DNA of 64,000 bases from Winogradskyella sp. MH6 (GTDB taxonomy: Bacteria > Bacteroidota > Bacteroidia > Flavobacteriales > Flavobacteriaceae), in assembly GCF_022810765.1 (NCBI RefSeq), contig NZ_CP094494.1, positions 3,348,001-3,412,000 of the forward strand, given 5' to 3'. The notes under the pieces were generated by a model. It ran no database searches, was not told where the DNA came from, and saw only the letters and a list, made by a program, of their open reading frames with translations. Positions 18,145 through 28,203 of this stretch are shown in pieces; positions within the stretch are counted from its first letter, which is position 1, and each line of letters opens with the position of its first letter. Both the position numbers and the translations under genes were made by a program.

Positions 18145-18865
18145 TTTGTAAAGGCTTTAATTGAAAACAACCATGCTTTACATCTTGTTCTAAGTCTAAA
18201 AATTCTGACTTAGAAATGGGATAAAATTTGAGTTGATCACCTGCATTAAAAACACAAGGAGGATTTGTTTTTGGATTGAAAAAATCTACAGGAGTATTGC
18301 CAATAATATGCCAACCTCCAGGACTGTTTTGTGGATAGATTCCGGTTTGGTTTCCTCCTATGCCAACAGCACCTTTTTTCACATCTAAATTTGGTGTTGA
18401 TTTTCGATCTAAATGGAGCTTCTTATCGAGCCCTCCCAAGTATAAAAACCCAGGTAAAAACCCTATAAAAAAAATGGTGTATATTGCAGTAGAATGAAGC
18501 TCAATAACTTCAGTTTCTGAAAGCTGTTTTTGTTTGGAAAATTCGTTTAAATCCATCCCGAATTCATCGTCATAACACACCGGAATTTTCCATAACTTAG
18601 ATTTTGAATCTACAAGATCATCTTCGGTAAATTTTAGCGCTTTTAGCCTAAATATCTCATCATTGATATTATCTATAGTGTAATTATAAATTACTAATAT
18701 CGAATTGAATGCATTAATTACCTCAACTTTTTGTTTAATATATTTTTTCTCAATTATATTTTTGAAATTAAGGATGTCTTTTAGCATATTTTCATCCATA
18801 ATAGCTGGCCATTCAATTAAAATTGAATGTTCATTATAACGCGAAAATTTTAATTCATACTCCAT
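18137..18865 (-). CDS. pxpB: 5-oxoprolinase subunit B
   Basis: 242 residues of the KipI/PxpB cyclophilin-like family. Conserved blocks are IPVCYDDEFGMDL near 92, FIGFLPGFLYLGGLD near 138-152, and GAVGIGGNQTGIYPQNSPGG near 170-189. It works with PxpC; the pair in one operon with PxpA is the diagnostic arrangement for 5-oxoproline recycling. It is 7 bp downstream of pxpA. Confidence 0.93.
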   Translation of the reverse strand: MEYELKFSRYNEHSILIEWPAIMDENMLKDILNFKNIIEKKYIKQKVEVINAFNSILVIYNYTIDNINDEIFRLKALKFTEDDLVDSKSKLWKIPVCYDDEFGMDLNEFSKQKQLSETEVIELHSTAIYTIFFIGFLPGFLYLGGLDKKLHLDRKSTPNLDVKKGAVGIGGNQTGIYPQNSPGGWHIIGNTPVDFFNPKTNPPCVFNAGDQLKFYPISKSEFLDLEQDVKHGCFQLKPLQNA

Positions 18866-18872
18866 TAAACAG

Positions 18873-19613
18873 CTACTGAATTTTTACATTATATTTTGGC
18901 AATTCCTTCGTTAAAAATTCCAAAATTTCAAGTGCATTTTTAGTATCTCCATGCACACAAAATGTCGATGCTTTTATTGGCACTTCTACTCCATTAATTG
19001 TCGTTACTTTTTCGCGATGAATCATCCCTAAAATATGATTCAAAATTTTGGAATTTTTATGTAAAATTGCATCCTCTTTTTTACGCGAAACCAGACTTAA
19101 ATTTTCTTCATAATTTCGATCTGCAAAAGCCTCAAAAGTCATATTGACTTTTTCCTGCTCAGCAAGCTTAGAAATTGCAGAATTATAGGGCACATAAAGT
19201 TGAATTGGCATGGCTATACTTTTTACCACTTCAATAATTATTTTGGCTGTTTTTTCATCTTTAGCTGCTAAATTATAAAGCGCACCATGTGGTTTTATAT
19301 GATGTAATTGTGCATTTTCCTTATGCAGAATTTGTTGCAGTCTTCGAATTTGCGACTTTAAACTACTGTACAAGTCTGCTGCAGATATATCCATAACAGC
19401 CCTTCCAAAATTCAATGGGTCAGGAAATGAAGGATGCGCACCTATCTTCACCTCATGATTTTTGGCTAAACGCACTACTTCAGTCATGGTTTTGGCATCG
19501 CCTGCATGACCTCCACAAGCAATGTTACAGGACGATAAATAAGGCATCAGCAACGCTTCGTTACCCAAACCTTCACCAACATCGGCATTAATATCTACAG
19601 TTTTAAAACTCAT
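18873..19613 (-). CDS. pxpA: 5-oxoprolinase subunit A (LamB/YcsF family)
   Basis: 246 residues, as in E. coli PxpA. It begins VDINADVGEG and contains SCNIACGGHAGD (28-39), a conserved His-rich site, KIGAHPSFPDPLNFGRA (57-73) and HIKPHGALYNLA near 103-114. These match the LamB/YcsF fold. Start overlaps the transporter stop by 4 bp (ATGA), so uptake and catalysis are translationally coupled. Confidence 0.95.
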   Translation of the reverse strand: MSFKTVDINADVGEGLGNEALLMPYLSSCNIACGGHAGDAKTMTEVVRLAKNHEVKIGAHPSFPDPLNFGRAVMDISAADLYSSLKSQIRRLQQILHKENAQLHHIKPHGALYNLAAKDEKTAKIIIEVVKSIAMPIQLYVPYNSAISKLAEQEKVNMTFEAFADRNYEENLSLVSRKKEDAILHKNSKILNHILGMIHREKVTTINGVEVPIKASTFCVHGDTKNALEILEFLTKELPKYNVKIQ

Positions 19614-20833
19614 ATAAGATTAAAAACACTTAGAATTACTTTTAGTCCTAATAAGATAGTGATTACCAAAATAATTAAACCCAAAAAGTTTTGAAATTTT
19701 GAGTTTTTATAGGTGCCTAAAACTGATGTTTTATTCATAATCCACAATAAAAATCCAGCAATTATAGGTAATAGCAAACCATTAGCAACTTGCGCGAATT
19801 TTATAATTTCTATGGATTTAAAACCTACCGAAGAAAACACAACACCAAGACCTAAGATAAACATCCAAACTGCTCTAAATCGTGAAGATTTTAAATCAGC
19901 TTTCCAATCTAAGCAACCACTTGCCACATAAGCTGCAGCTAAAGGTGCTGTAATAGCACTTGTGATTCCTGCTGCAAATAGGCCAACCGATAAAAAATAT
20001 TTGGCATTAACACCAAATAATGGCTCTAAAGCCAAAGCTAAATCTGCTGCATTACTTACATCTTTTATATTGATTGCCGCTGCAGAAATAATAATACTCA
20101 TAGAAACAATACCTCCCAAAACCACAGCCAAAACAGTATCTTTTCTAGCCAATTTAATATCCGATTTCTTGTTCCATTTCGTTTTTGCCAACGAGGCATG
20201 CAAAAACAGATTGTAAGGCACTACAGTTGTACCAATAAGTGCCACAATAGTTAATATACCTTCATCAGGGAATTGTGGTACCAGCATATTTTTCAGTATA
20301 CTAATAACATCTGGTTTGGTAAGAATTGTTGTTGACAAAAACGCCAAACTCATTAAAATAACGAGACCTACTAAAACTTTTTCAAGCACTTTATAAGTTC
20401 CTAAGTACAGTAGCATAGAGACCAGTAATCCTAATACCCATGGAAGAACAGATAACTCTACATTAAATATATTAACGGTTGGATGCCCTAAAAGTGTTTC
20501 TAAACCCAACGCACCTCCACTAATGTTTCCTGCTTCGTAAGCTGCATTACCAACAACAATGGCTGATAACACTAAAACAACACTAAAACCTCTTAAAACA
20601 GGACTTTTTACCTCTTCTCGGATAACCTGAGATAATCCTTTCTGGGCAATAATTCCTAATCGTGCTGCCATCTCTTGCAAAACTATTGTTGCAAAAACCG
20701 ACAATACCATTGCCCAAAGCAAGGCATAACCAAAGTTAACACCTGCTAAAGTACAAACGGTTACAGTTCCTGGACCAATAAATGCAGCAGCTACCAAAGG
20801 TCCTGGCCCAATATTTTTGAACCAGTTTTTCAT
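19610..20833 (-). CDS. Nramp-superfamily transporter lacking the canonical metal-site residues
   Basis: 407 residues, about eleven transmembrane helices with an Nramp-type first half (FGYALLWAMV, AARLGI). In TM1 the canonical DPGN is replaced by Gly20-Pro-Gly-Thr23. In TM6 the MPH motif is replaced by VPY in GTTVVPYNLFLH near 201-212. The aspartate, asparagine and methionine that bind Mn or Fe are therefore absent. The gene overlaps the DUF2891 stop by 1 bp and pxpA by 4 bp. Import of 5-oxoproline or another substrate tied to the pxp genes is an inference from context; the label metal transporter is doubtful. Confidence 0.85.
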   Translation of the reverse strand: MKNWFKNIGPGPLVAAAFIGPGTVTVCTLAGVNFGYALLWAMVLSVFATIVLQEMAARLGIIAQKGLSQVIREEVKSPVLRGFSVVLVLSAIVVGNAAYEAGNISGGALGLETLLGHPTVNIFNVELSVLPWVLGLLVSMLLYLGTYKVLEKVLVGLVILMSLAFLSTTILTKPDVISILKNMLVPQFPDEGILTIVALIGTTVVPYNLFLHASLAKTKWNKKSDIKLARKDTVLAVVLGGIVSMSIIISAAAINIKDVSNAADLALALEPLFGVNAKYFLSVGLFAAGITSAITAPLAAAYVASGCLDWKADLKSSRFRAVWMFILGLGVVFSSVGFKSIEIIKFAQVANGLLLPIIAGFLLWIMNKTSVLGTYKNSKFQNFLGLIILVITILLGLKVILSVFNLI

Positions 20834-21951
20834 TAGTTACTTACTGAGTTTAGTGCATAAATAGCAAAGCTTCCTAGCCAATGACCGCCTTCATAACTAT
20901 CACCAACAATGCTTGGCAAGGAATAGTTAATGTGTTTGTTTGCCAAATTTTGAAGATGATTAAACTCTGGTAAATTCTTCGCAATGTAATTTAGACTCCA
21001 TGCTCTTGAAAAATTCACACCATCTAAATGTACCAACTTACCATCGGTTCTATCTGACACTTTACCAACTTCGATATTAAAATCTTTATTATTTAATGCT
21101 GGAAGAAAATCATTTACCCAAGACAGAAATTCTTCTTTTGGCAACACACGTTTCATTAAGGCTGCTTCTTCCAAACAAGGTGATAAAAAGTCAAAACCAC
21201 TTGGCTCCCATTCTAACGGACAATCTTGATCCTCTGAATAAAATTCCTTTGCTCTATTTTCAATCAAAGTTTGTAGCTGTGTATTCTCAGCAGCCAAAGC
21301 ATAGTCATAGGCAAAACTCAACCCAAAAGCAGTATTAGGATGCTCTCCCACTCTAATTGGATAATTTAGTTTTGGCAGAAATTCCAAATAACGCTCAACA
21401 ATTAAATCGGTTAAAGGCTGAAGATTTTCTTCTAAGATTTTAGCTTCAGGATGATTCCAAGTATGTAATTCTTCTGCTAACTTTAGCAGCCATGCCCAAC
21501 CATAAGTACGCTCGTATGAAGTGTTGTGTTTCCCTGTAAAATAGATAACTTCTTGCTCTATGTTTTCTTTTGAAATGTTAGCTAATAATTTTTGAATGAC
21601 TTCTTCACGATTATTCAACTCTGGAAACTCCTTCAATAGTTTTACCAAACTCCAATGACCATGCACAGCAGAATGCCAATCGAAACAACCATAAAAAGCA
21701 GGATGTAATTCTTGCGGAGATTTTAAATCGTCATTACCACCTAAAACCTGTCCTAACTTATTAGGATATTCTGTATTAATACAGTGAATTGGCAGTGTTG
21801 CTAAACGATTGGCTTGTTCGAGGTTGAGTTGTGGGACTTCAACTATTTCCAAAGGTTTTGGGTTGGCTTCTGTAACATCAACCTCTTTTTCCTTTTGATT
21901 ATTACAATTGAAACCTAACACAAGTAATATTAAAATAATTTTATTTTTCAT
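20833..21951 (-). CDS. DUF2891-family lipoprotein
   Basis: 372 residues. MKNKIILILLVLGFNC is a lipoprotein signal (Cys16). The rest matches DUF2891: HPAFYGCFDWHSAVHGHW near 88-105, GWAWLLKLAEEL near 150-161, EWEPSGFDFLSPCLEEA near 248, and GGHWLGSFAIYAL at the C-terminus. The architecture looks like an alpha/alpha barrel with conserved His, Asp and Glu, suggesting a hydrolase, but the function is not known. It is the first gene of the pxp operon, and TAATG couples it to the transporter gene. Confidence 0.82.
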   Translation of the reverse strand: MKNKIILILLVLGFNCNNQKEKEVDVTEANPKPLEIVEVPQLNLEQANRLATLPIHCINTEYPNKLGQVLGGNDDLKSPQELHPAFYGCFDWHSAVHGHWSLVKLLKEFPELNNREEVIQKLLANISKENIEQEVIYFTGKHNTSYERTYGWAWLLKLAEELHTWNHPEAKILEENLQPLTDLIVERYLEFLPKLNYPIRVGEHPNTAFGLSFAYDYALAAENTQLQTLIENRAKEFYSEDQDCPLEWEPSGFDFLSPCLEEAALMKRVLPKEEFLSWVNDFLPALNNKDFNIEVGKVSDRTDGKLVHLDGVNFSRAWSLNYIAKNLPEFNHLQNLANKHINYSLPSIVGDSYEGGHWLGSFAIYALNSVSN

Positions 21952-22010
21952 GGTTTATCAAAAACTAAATTGAAAATTTGTACGACAAGATATCGACTTT
22001 TAAGGAATTT

Positions 22011-23549
22011 TTAGCCTAACCAGCCTTCACGATCTAAACTTCTATATTGAATGGCCTCACTGATATGTGCTCCAGTGACATCATTAGAACCTTCTAGGTC
22101 TGCGATAGTTCTAGACACTTTTAAGATTCTGTCGTAAGCTCTAGCCGAGAGATTTAAACGCTCCATGGCAGATTTTAACAACTCTAAAGAGCCTTCATCG
22201 AGTTTACAAAACTCACGTATTTGTTTGGTATTCATTTGAGCATTGTAATGCACATTTTCTAAATCTTCAAAGCGTTTGGTTTGTAATTCTCTAGCTGCTG
22301 TAACACGTTTTCTGATATCAACTGAAGACTCACCTTTTCTATCGTCGGAAAGTTTTTCAAATGGTACTGGAGTCACTTCAATATGAATATCGATACGATC
22401 TAATAATGGTCCCGAAATCTTACTCATATAACGTTGCATTTCCGCTGGACTAGACGTTACAGGCGCATCAGGATCGTTAAAATAACCGCCTGGACTTGGA
22501 TTCATACTTGCGACCAACATAAACGAACTTGGATAAGTAACAGTAAACTTTGCTCTGGAAATTGTCACTTCTCTATCTTCCAACGGTTGGCGCATAACTT
22601 CTAGAACTTCACGTTTAAATTCAGGCAACTCATCTAAAAATAAAACTCCGTTATGAGATAGTGAGATTTCACCTGGTTGTGGATAGCTTCCGCCGCCAAC
22701 CAAGGCTACATTGCTAATAGTATGGTGTGGACTTCTAAATGGTCGTTGTGCCATTAAACCTGTATGGTCTTTGACACGCCCAACCACAGAATGAATCTTG
22801 GTTGTTTCTAGTGCTTCATGCAAGGTCATTGGCGGCAAAATACTTGGCAAACGCTTTGCTAACATGGTTTTTCCAGAGCCTGGCGGACCAATAAGAATAA
22901 TGTTATGACCACCTGCTGCTGCAATTTCCATGCAGCGTTTAATGCTTTCTTGGCCTTTGACATCTGCAAAATCAAATTCAGGAAAATCGAGGTTTTTATA
23001 GAACTCTTCTCGTGTATTGATAATGGTTTGCTCTAAGGTTTCATCGTTATCAAAATGGTTGATAACCTGTTCTATATTATCGACACCATAAACCTTGAGA
23101 TCATTAACTATTGCTGCTTCTTTGGCATTTTGGCTTGGCAAAATAAAACCTTTAAAACCTTCCTCTCTAGCCTTTACCGCAATTGGCAACGCACCTTTTA
23201 TAGGTTGCAAACTACCATCTAAAGACAATTCACCCATTATGAGATACTCATCTAAATTTTCTGCTTTAATTTGATTAGATGCTGCTAGAATTCCCACTGC
23301 CAAAGTTAAATCGTAAGCAGAACCTTCTTTGCGTAAATCGGCTGGCGCCATGTTTATTGTAATCTTCTTTCCTGGAATTCTGTAACCGTTATTTTGCAAA
23401 GCTGCTGCAATACGGTAATTACTCTCTTTTATGGCGTTATCTGGAAGTCCAACCAAATGGTAACCTACACCTTTATCTACATTTACTTCTACTGTAATCG
23501 TTGTAGCTTCGACACCAAAAACGGCGCTTCCAAAAACTTTTTTGAGCAT
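22011..23549 (-). CDS. comM: YifB/ComM-family Mg-chelatase-like AAA+ ATPase
   Basis: 512 residues. The N-terminal Lon-like S5 domain has VGLPDNAIKES and GELSLDGSLQPIKGALP. The AAA+ core has Walker A IGPPGSGKTMLAKRLP near 218-233, Walker B GVLFLDELPEF near 298, and sensor MLVASMNPSPGGY near 348. The C-terminus has RAYDRILKVSRTIADLEG. ComM is a hexameric helicase that promotes branch migration during natural transformation; homologues occur widely. Apparently monocistronic. Confidence 0.93.
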   Translation of the reverse strand: MLKKVFGSAVFGVEATTITVEVNVDKGVGYHLVGLPDNAIKESNYRIAAALQNNGYRIPGKKITINMAPADLRKEGSAYDLTLAVGILAASNQIKAENLDEYLIMGELSLDGSLQPIKGALPIAVKAREEGFKGFILPSQNAKEAAIVNDLKVYGVDNIEQVINHFDNDETLEQTIINTREEFYKNLDFPEFDFADVKGQESIKRCMEIAAAGGHNIILIGPPGSGKTMLAKRLPSILPPMTLHEALETTKIHSVVGRVKDHTGLMAQRPFRSPHHTISNVALVGGGSYPQPGEISLSHNGVLFLDELPEFKREVLEVMRQPLEDREVTISRAKFTVTYPSSFMLVASMNPSPGGYFNDPDAPVTSSPAEMQRYMSKISGPLLDRIDIHIEVTPVPFEKLSDDRKGESSVDIRKRVTAARELQTKRFEDLENVHYNAQMNTKQIREFCKLDEGSLELLKSAMERLNLSARAYDRILKVSRTIADLEGSNDVTGAHISEAIQYRSLDREGWLG

Positions 23550-23577
23550 AAAGAATTGATTTGCTTAAATCTACAAA

Positions 23578-24537
23578 TTAAAGTTGATTTACAAAATCTA
23601 GAGCTCGTCTCTCATTATAATATATATTCCCTTTATCAATAAACCCAACATGCCCACCATACTTTGGCATTTCTAAATAAAGATTTGGATTTTGCTTAGC
23701 TTCCTTAACGGAATAACATTCTGCTGACAAAAAAGAATCGTTAAGCGAATTGATAATTAGTGTTGGAATAGCAATACTCGATAGATATTGTAAACTGCTA
23801 GCGTGTTCGTAATAGTCTAAAGCATCCTTAAAACCATGGGCTTTTGATGTATATACATCATCAAAATCTACCAAGGTTTTAATGGCATTAAAATCAGCAG
23901 TAGAAATATCTTGTGAAAACTGCTCTAGCTTGGGCTTCAACTTGTCTTTAAGATGCGCTAAAAACCTGATAGCATAGTGTCGGTTTTTTATATGCATCAA
24001 AGCATCTGAAGCCCCTTTTAGATAACATGGAGATGAAACTGCAACAATACCTTTTAGTGCTTTTGGTAATTGTTCTCGCTCACCAGCATATTTTAAAGCC
24101 ATGTTAGCACCAAGACTAATACCTTTTATATAAATGTCGCTGTATTTGTCTTGTTTTAAAATATAGTCAATGACTGCTTCTAAATCTTCCGTAGCACCAG
24201 AATGGTAACTTCTAAACAAGCGATTTGGCTCACCACTACAACCTCTAAAATTTACAGCACAAGCATCTACACCATTTTCATTAAATAATTTAGCGGTTCC
24301 TGTAATGTATGGTCGTTGCGCATTGCCTTCTAAACCATGAAGTAAGACAATCACTTTGTCCGAAGGACTTTCTGCATAACTCCAATCTACATCTATAAAA
24401 TCACCGTCGTCTAACTCAATACGTTCTCTGGTTTGTAGAACACCGCTTACTGTTCTTGCTAGTCCTGAAAATACAGTAGACACAAAGCTTTTCTTTGCCC
24501 AAAATGGTGGTTTGTATGTGGATTCTATTATTGGCAT
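23578..24537 (-). CDS. YheT-family alpha/beta hydrolase
   Basis: 319 residues. LLHGLEGNAQRPYITG near 64 is the oxyanion region of the YheT/Abhydro family, VNFRGCSGEPNR near 96 the next strand, and IKGISLGANMALKYAGE near 138 carries the GxSxG nucleophile. INSLNDSFL supplies the aspartate and YGGHVGF the histidine. Probably a cytosolic esterase or lipase-like enzyme; substrate unknown. Confidence 0.9.
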   Translation of the reverse strand: MPIIESTYKPPFWAKKSFVSTVFSGLARTVSGVLQTRERIELDDGDFIDVDWSYAESPSDKVIVLLHGLEGNAQRPYITGTAKLFNENGVDACAVNFRGCSGEPNRLFRSYHSGATEDLEAVIDYILKQDKYSDIYIKGISLGANMALKYAGEREQLPKALKGIVAVSSPCYLKGASDALMHIKNRHYAIRFLAHLKDKLKPKLEQFSQDISTADFNAIKTLVDFDDVYTSKAHGFKDALDYYEHASSLQYLSSIAIPTLIINSLNDSFLSAECYSVKEAKQNPNLYLEMPKYGGHVGFIDKGNIYYNERRALDFVNQL

Positions 24538-24584
24538 GTTCTAGCTATTGGCTATTAGCTTTTGGCAGTTAGCTCAAAGACTGT

Positions 24585-26468
24585 TTATCTCAAAACTGTA
24601 AACTCAATAGACGAGTCGTTAAATACCCTGTGTGTCTGCGCTTTAAAGTCTGATTCTTTGGCTTTAAAAATATTATCTACATACGTCTGAGGATTAGCAT
24701 CTATATAAGGAAAAAATGTACTCTGTACTTGCACCTGAATCTTATGTCCTTTTTTAAACGTGTGAAATACATCTTGCAACTTAATGTTTACTGACGTTTT
24801 TTGATTTGGCACAAAAGGTTCAGGTTTTTCCATACTATTTCTAAAACGACCACGCAGCACTTCGCTACGTACCATCATATGGTAATTACTCAACTTTAAA
24901 TGATCTTGCACATCATCTGTATTTTCTGTATCTGCCGGAAACACATCGATTACTTTTACAATCCAATCGGCTGCAGTTCCTGTAGTTGATACGTTTAGTT
25001 TCGCTAAAATATCACCAGCTAAAGTGATATCATTTTCTAAAACTTCGGTTTCAAAGGTTAATACATCTGGACGTCTCGATGCAAAACGCTGATCGTCTGT
25101 CATGAATTTTCGCGGTGTGAATCCAACTTTAATATCTTCAGTGTAAGGCACTGGCTTTTTAGGGTCACTTATAAAATCTGACGTCGCTATATTTCTTGTA
25201 GCACGTTGCGTTAAACGCTCGTAAGGTTGTAAAAAGTAACTTTCTTTAGCTGTGTTTTTTGGTGGCCAACTTTCAAAAGATTGCCATGATTTTGTACCTG
25301 TATTAAACATTTGTGCTTCTGGCAATCCTGTTTTGCCATCACCTTCACCTTTTAAGAAATGATTAAAGAATTTAGTTTCAATTTCCTTTTGAAAATAGTC
25401 TGAAATACTATCTCCAAAGTGAATATTACCCACAACCTGTCTTTCAGAACTTCTTGCCCAATCACCATGACTCCAAGGGCCAAAAACTACGGTGTTGTAA
25501 TTATCACTATTCTTTTCAATGTTTTTGTAGGTATTGAAAGGACCATATAAATCTTCGGCATCAAAGAAACCGCCAACAACCATCGTTGCTGGTTTTATAT
25601 CTTTTAAATGCTGAATAATACCTCTAGGTTTCCAGAAATCATCATACGTGACATGTGTTTTTATCTGTTCCATAAACACATTGGTACTGTCGTAAAATTT
25701 ATTCAATTTGCTCAAAGGCATGTTATCTAAGAAAAACTGATGCTGATCTTCTGTTCCAATGTCTGGGAATTCGTACCAAGATGCTGTTGTTGGTGTATCT
25801 TTCATATATCCAAACACCGACGTCGCTCTCCAATAGCTCAATAAAAAGGCTCCGTTATGAATAAAATCGTCGAAAAAGAAATCGCCAATACACGCTTGTG
25901 GAGATGCTGCTTTTAAAGCTGGATGCGCATCTAACAGTGAATACGTCGTGTAAAATCCTGGGTACGAAATACCATACGTACCAACCTTGCCATTGTTGTT
26001 TTCAACATTATTGATTAACCATTCTATGGTATCGTAAGTATCACTTGCTTCATCAGTTTCTTTTCCTGTTTTATTCGGAATATAAGCTCGCATATTATCA
26101 TAAACTCCTTCACTATTCCAACGCCCACGAACATCTTGATACACCATGATGTTTCCTTCTTCCATTAAATATTTATTTGGTCCTATCTTACTCCTGTATT
26201 CATCTTCTCCATAAGGTCTACAACTGTATGGTGTACGCATCATTAACATAGGATACGTTTTAGTGGTGTCTTTTGGAGAATATATGGTTGTATGTAGCTT
26301 AATACCATCTCTCATGGTAATCATGACCTCTTTTTTAGTGTAATTATCCTTGACAAAAGTATCTTCAACTTTAGCTGTTTCAGGATTTTCGAGAGCTTGA
26401 TGTTTTTCGTCTTTGCAATTAACTAAAGCGATACATAGTAGTAAAATGAGCGTAAAATTCTTAATCAT
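24585..26468 (-). CDS. CocE/NonD-family hydrolase (S15-type), lipoprotein
   Basis: 627 residues from the ATG at 26468, which gives the lipoprotein signal MIKNFTLILLLCIALVNC; a TTG 22 codons upstream would spoil it. The alpha/beta-hydrolase domain shows YQDVRGRWNSEG near 130 and the nucleophile elbow GTYGISYPGFYTTYSLL near 175. GPWSHGDWARSS near 320 holds the likely catalytic histidine, and the C-terminal jelly-roll of X-Pro dipeptidyl peptidases follows. Such enzymes act as acylases, esterases or glutaryl/cephalosporin hydrolases; a secreted peptidase-like role is likely. Starts 68 bp inside the intergenic gap before ade. Confidence 0.9.
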   Translation of the reverse strand: MIKNFTLILLLCIALVNCKDEKHQALENPETAKVEDTFVKDNYTKKEVMITMRDGIKLHTTIYSPKDTTKTYPMLMMRTPYSCRPYGEDEYRSKIGPNKYLMEEGNIMVYQDVRGRWNSEGVYDNMRAYIPNKTGKETDEASDTYDTIEWLINNVENNNGKVGTYGISYPGFYTTYSLLDAHPALKAASPQACIGDFFFDDFIHNGAFLLSYWRATSVFGYMKDTPTTASWYEFPDIGTEDQHQFFLDNMPLSKLNKFYDSTNVFMEQIKTHVTYDDFWKPRGIIQHLKDIKPATMVVGGFFDAEDLYGPFNTYKNIEKNSDNYNTVVFGPWSHGDWARSSERQVVGNIHFGDSISDYFQKEIETKFFNHFLKGEGDGKTGLPEAQMFNTGTKSWQSFESWPPKNTAKESYFLQPYERLTQRATRNIATSDFISDPKKPVPYTEDIKVGFTPRKFMTDDQRFASRRPDVLTFETEVLENDITLAGDILAKLNVSTTGTAADWIVKVIDVFPADTENTDDVQDHLKLSNYHMMVRSEVLRGRFRNSMEKPEPFVPNQKTSVNIKLQDVFHTFKKGHKIQVQVQSTFFPYIDANPQTYVDNIFKAKESDFKAQTHRVFNDSSIEFTVLR

Positions 26469-26536
26469 AATAGGGTTAACTTTTTTGAAAGGTTTAAAGA
26501 TAATCTTTAAAATTATATAAAAGTTTGAAGACAATG

Positions 26537-28165
26537 TTAAGATGGAATGTACGCCAAATCCGTAAACTCAAACTTCCCTCCATCAAACAGACCTTTATCA
26601 CTGAGTTTTAAAGAAGGAATCACCAACAATGCCATAAAGGACAAACTCATATAAGGTGCGTGAAGCTTAGAACCTAATTGTTTTGCCATTTTATCTAATT
26701 CAGAATACTGTTTCCCTATAGTTTCAGCATCTTTATCGCTCATGATACCAGCAACAGGAAGTGCAACTACTTTTTGTTCTGTATTACTCACCGCACAAAT
26801 TCCTCCTTCATTTTCAATAATAAGATTAACTGCTTTGCAAATAGCTTCGTCAGATACCCCAACTGCAATAATATTATGCGAATCGTGACCAACAGAACTT
26901 GCAATTGCCCCTTCTTTAAGTCCAAAATTCTTTATAAATGCCATCGCTGGTTTATTATTTTGGTAACGGTTAACGACTGTCATTTTTAAGATATCGTTTT
27001 CTGTGTTAGACACTAAATTGCCATCTTTAATAGTAGCATCTTCAATAATTTGATTGGTGACCAATTCTCCATCTAGACATTCAATAACTCTAATTTTGGT
27101 TGTACTAGCTTCAACTCTAAAATCTTCAACTAATTTTTTGCTGGTATTGAAGTTGTTTAGATTTTCAAAATTGACGTGTTGTATTTTAGATTCGCCATTA
27201 TCGTAAACCAATTCTCCATTTATATAGGTTTGAAGGGTTTTAAAGTCGGTTAAATCTTCAACCAATATACAATCTGCTGTATCTCCAACTTGTAACAAAC
27301 CAACATCTAAATTGTAATGCTTAACAGGATTAACACAAGCTACTTGAAGGACTTTAAAAATGTCATTGCCCTTATCTACTGCTCTTGCACAAAGCTGATT
27401 AATATGTCCTACCAACAAATCATCTGGATGTTTATCATCACTACAAAACATCATGTTTTGGTAATGCTCATCTAATAAACCAATCAAGGCTTCAAAATTT
27501 TTAGCAGCACTACCTTCTCTGATGATAACTTTCATGCCTTTTTGAAGTTTCTCTAAACCTTCTTCATAGGTGAAACACTCATGATCGGTGGAAATTCCTG
27601 TAGAGATATATTTGGTTAAATCCTCACCTCTTAAACCTGGTGCATGCCCATCAATAGGTTTATTGTAATGTTTTGCCCATTCAATTTTCTTAAGCACTTC
27701 AGCATCGTCGTAAATGACTCCTGGATAATTCATCATTTCCGCCAAATACTTAATATCTGGATTTGCCATTAAGGTTTTTATGTCATCGGAATCTATAACA
27801 GCTCCAGCAGACTCAAAACTAGTGGCTGGTACACAACTTGGTGCTCCAAAATTGAATTTAAAAGGCGTTTGTTTGCCGTTTTCTATCATAAACTCCACTC
27901 CTTTTACTCCGAGCACATTGGCTATTTCGTGTGGATCGGAAACTGTGGCTACTGTACCATGTTTTACAGCTACTTTTGCAAACTCGCTTGGCACTAACAT
28001 ACTGCTTTCTATGTGAATATGTGCATCTACAAAACCTGGTAATATATAGAGGCTTTCTTCGCAGTCGTTTTCTTTAATAGCTTTGATTTTACCATTCTCT
28101 ATAGTGATTTCTCCTTTGTAGATGCTACGGTTTTGTATGTCTACTATGTTTCCTTTTAATGTCAT
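26537..28165 (-). CDS. ade: Adenine deaminase
   Basis: 542 residues of the Ade type (amidohydrolase superfamily). Metal-site motifs are [12 protein letters not shown] near 44-55, [12 protein letters not shown] near 78 and DGHAPGL near 172. [12 protein letters not shown] near 190, [11 protein letters not shown] near 240 and the C-terminal [13 protein letters not shown] near 430 are characteristic of bacterial Ade. It converts adenine to hypoxanthine and ammonia in purine salvage. A repeat element separates it from tilS upstream. Confidence 0.95.
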   Translation of the reverse strand: MTLKGNIVDIQNRSIYKGEITIENGKIKAIKENDCEESLYILPGFVDAHIHIESSMLVPSEFAKVAVKHGTVATVSDPHEIANVLGVKGVEFMIENGKQTPFKFNFGAPSCVPATSFESAGAVIDSDDIKTLMANPDIKYLAEMMNYPGVIYDDAEVLKKIEWAKHYNKPIDGHAPGLRGEDLTKYISTGISTDHECFTYEEGLEKLQKGMKVIIREGSAAKNFEALIGLLDEHYQNMMFCSDDKHPDDLLVGHINQLCARAVDKGNDIFKVLQVACVNPVKHYNLDVGLLQVGDTADCILVEDLTDFKTLQTYINGELVYDNGESKIQHVNFENLNNFNTSKKLVEDFRVEASTTKIRVIECLDGELVTNQIIEDATIKDGNLVSNTENDILKMTVVNRYQNNKPAMAFIKNFGLKEGAIASSVGHDSHNIIAVGVSDEAICKAVNLIIENEGGICAVSNTEQKVVALPVAGIMSDKDAETIGKQYSELDKMAKQLGSKLHAPYMSLSFMALLVIPSLKLSDKGLFDGGKFEFTDLAYIPS

Positions 28166-28173
28166 ATTAGAAA

Positions 28174-28200
28174 TGGATTCCTACCTACGCAGGAATGACA
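28174..28200. repeat. REP-like palindromic repeat, GGATTCCT...AGGAATGACA family
   Basis: TGGATTCCTACCTACGCAGG followed by AATGACA forms a small hairpin (ATTCCT with AGGAAT) in the tilS-ade spacer. On the minus strand it begins TGTCATTCCTGCG, a wording of short dispersed repeats seen between genes in many bacteria. Copy number in this genome cannot be judged from the window. Confidence 0.55.
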
Positions 28201-28203
28201 ATA

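Noticed and set aside
24541..24584. Repeated AGCTATTGGCTATTAGCTTTTGGC words between two hydrolase genes
   Set aside because: Only a few degenerate units in 44 bp, no clear hairpin or second copy in the window.
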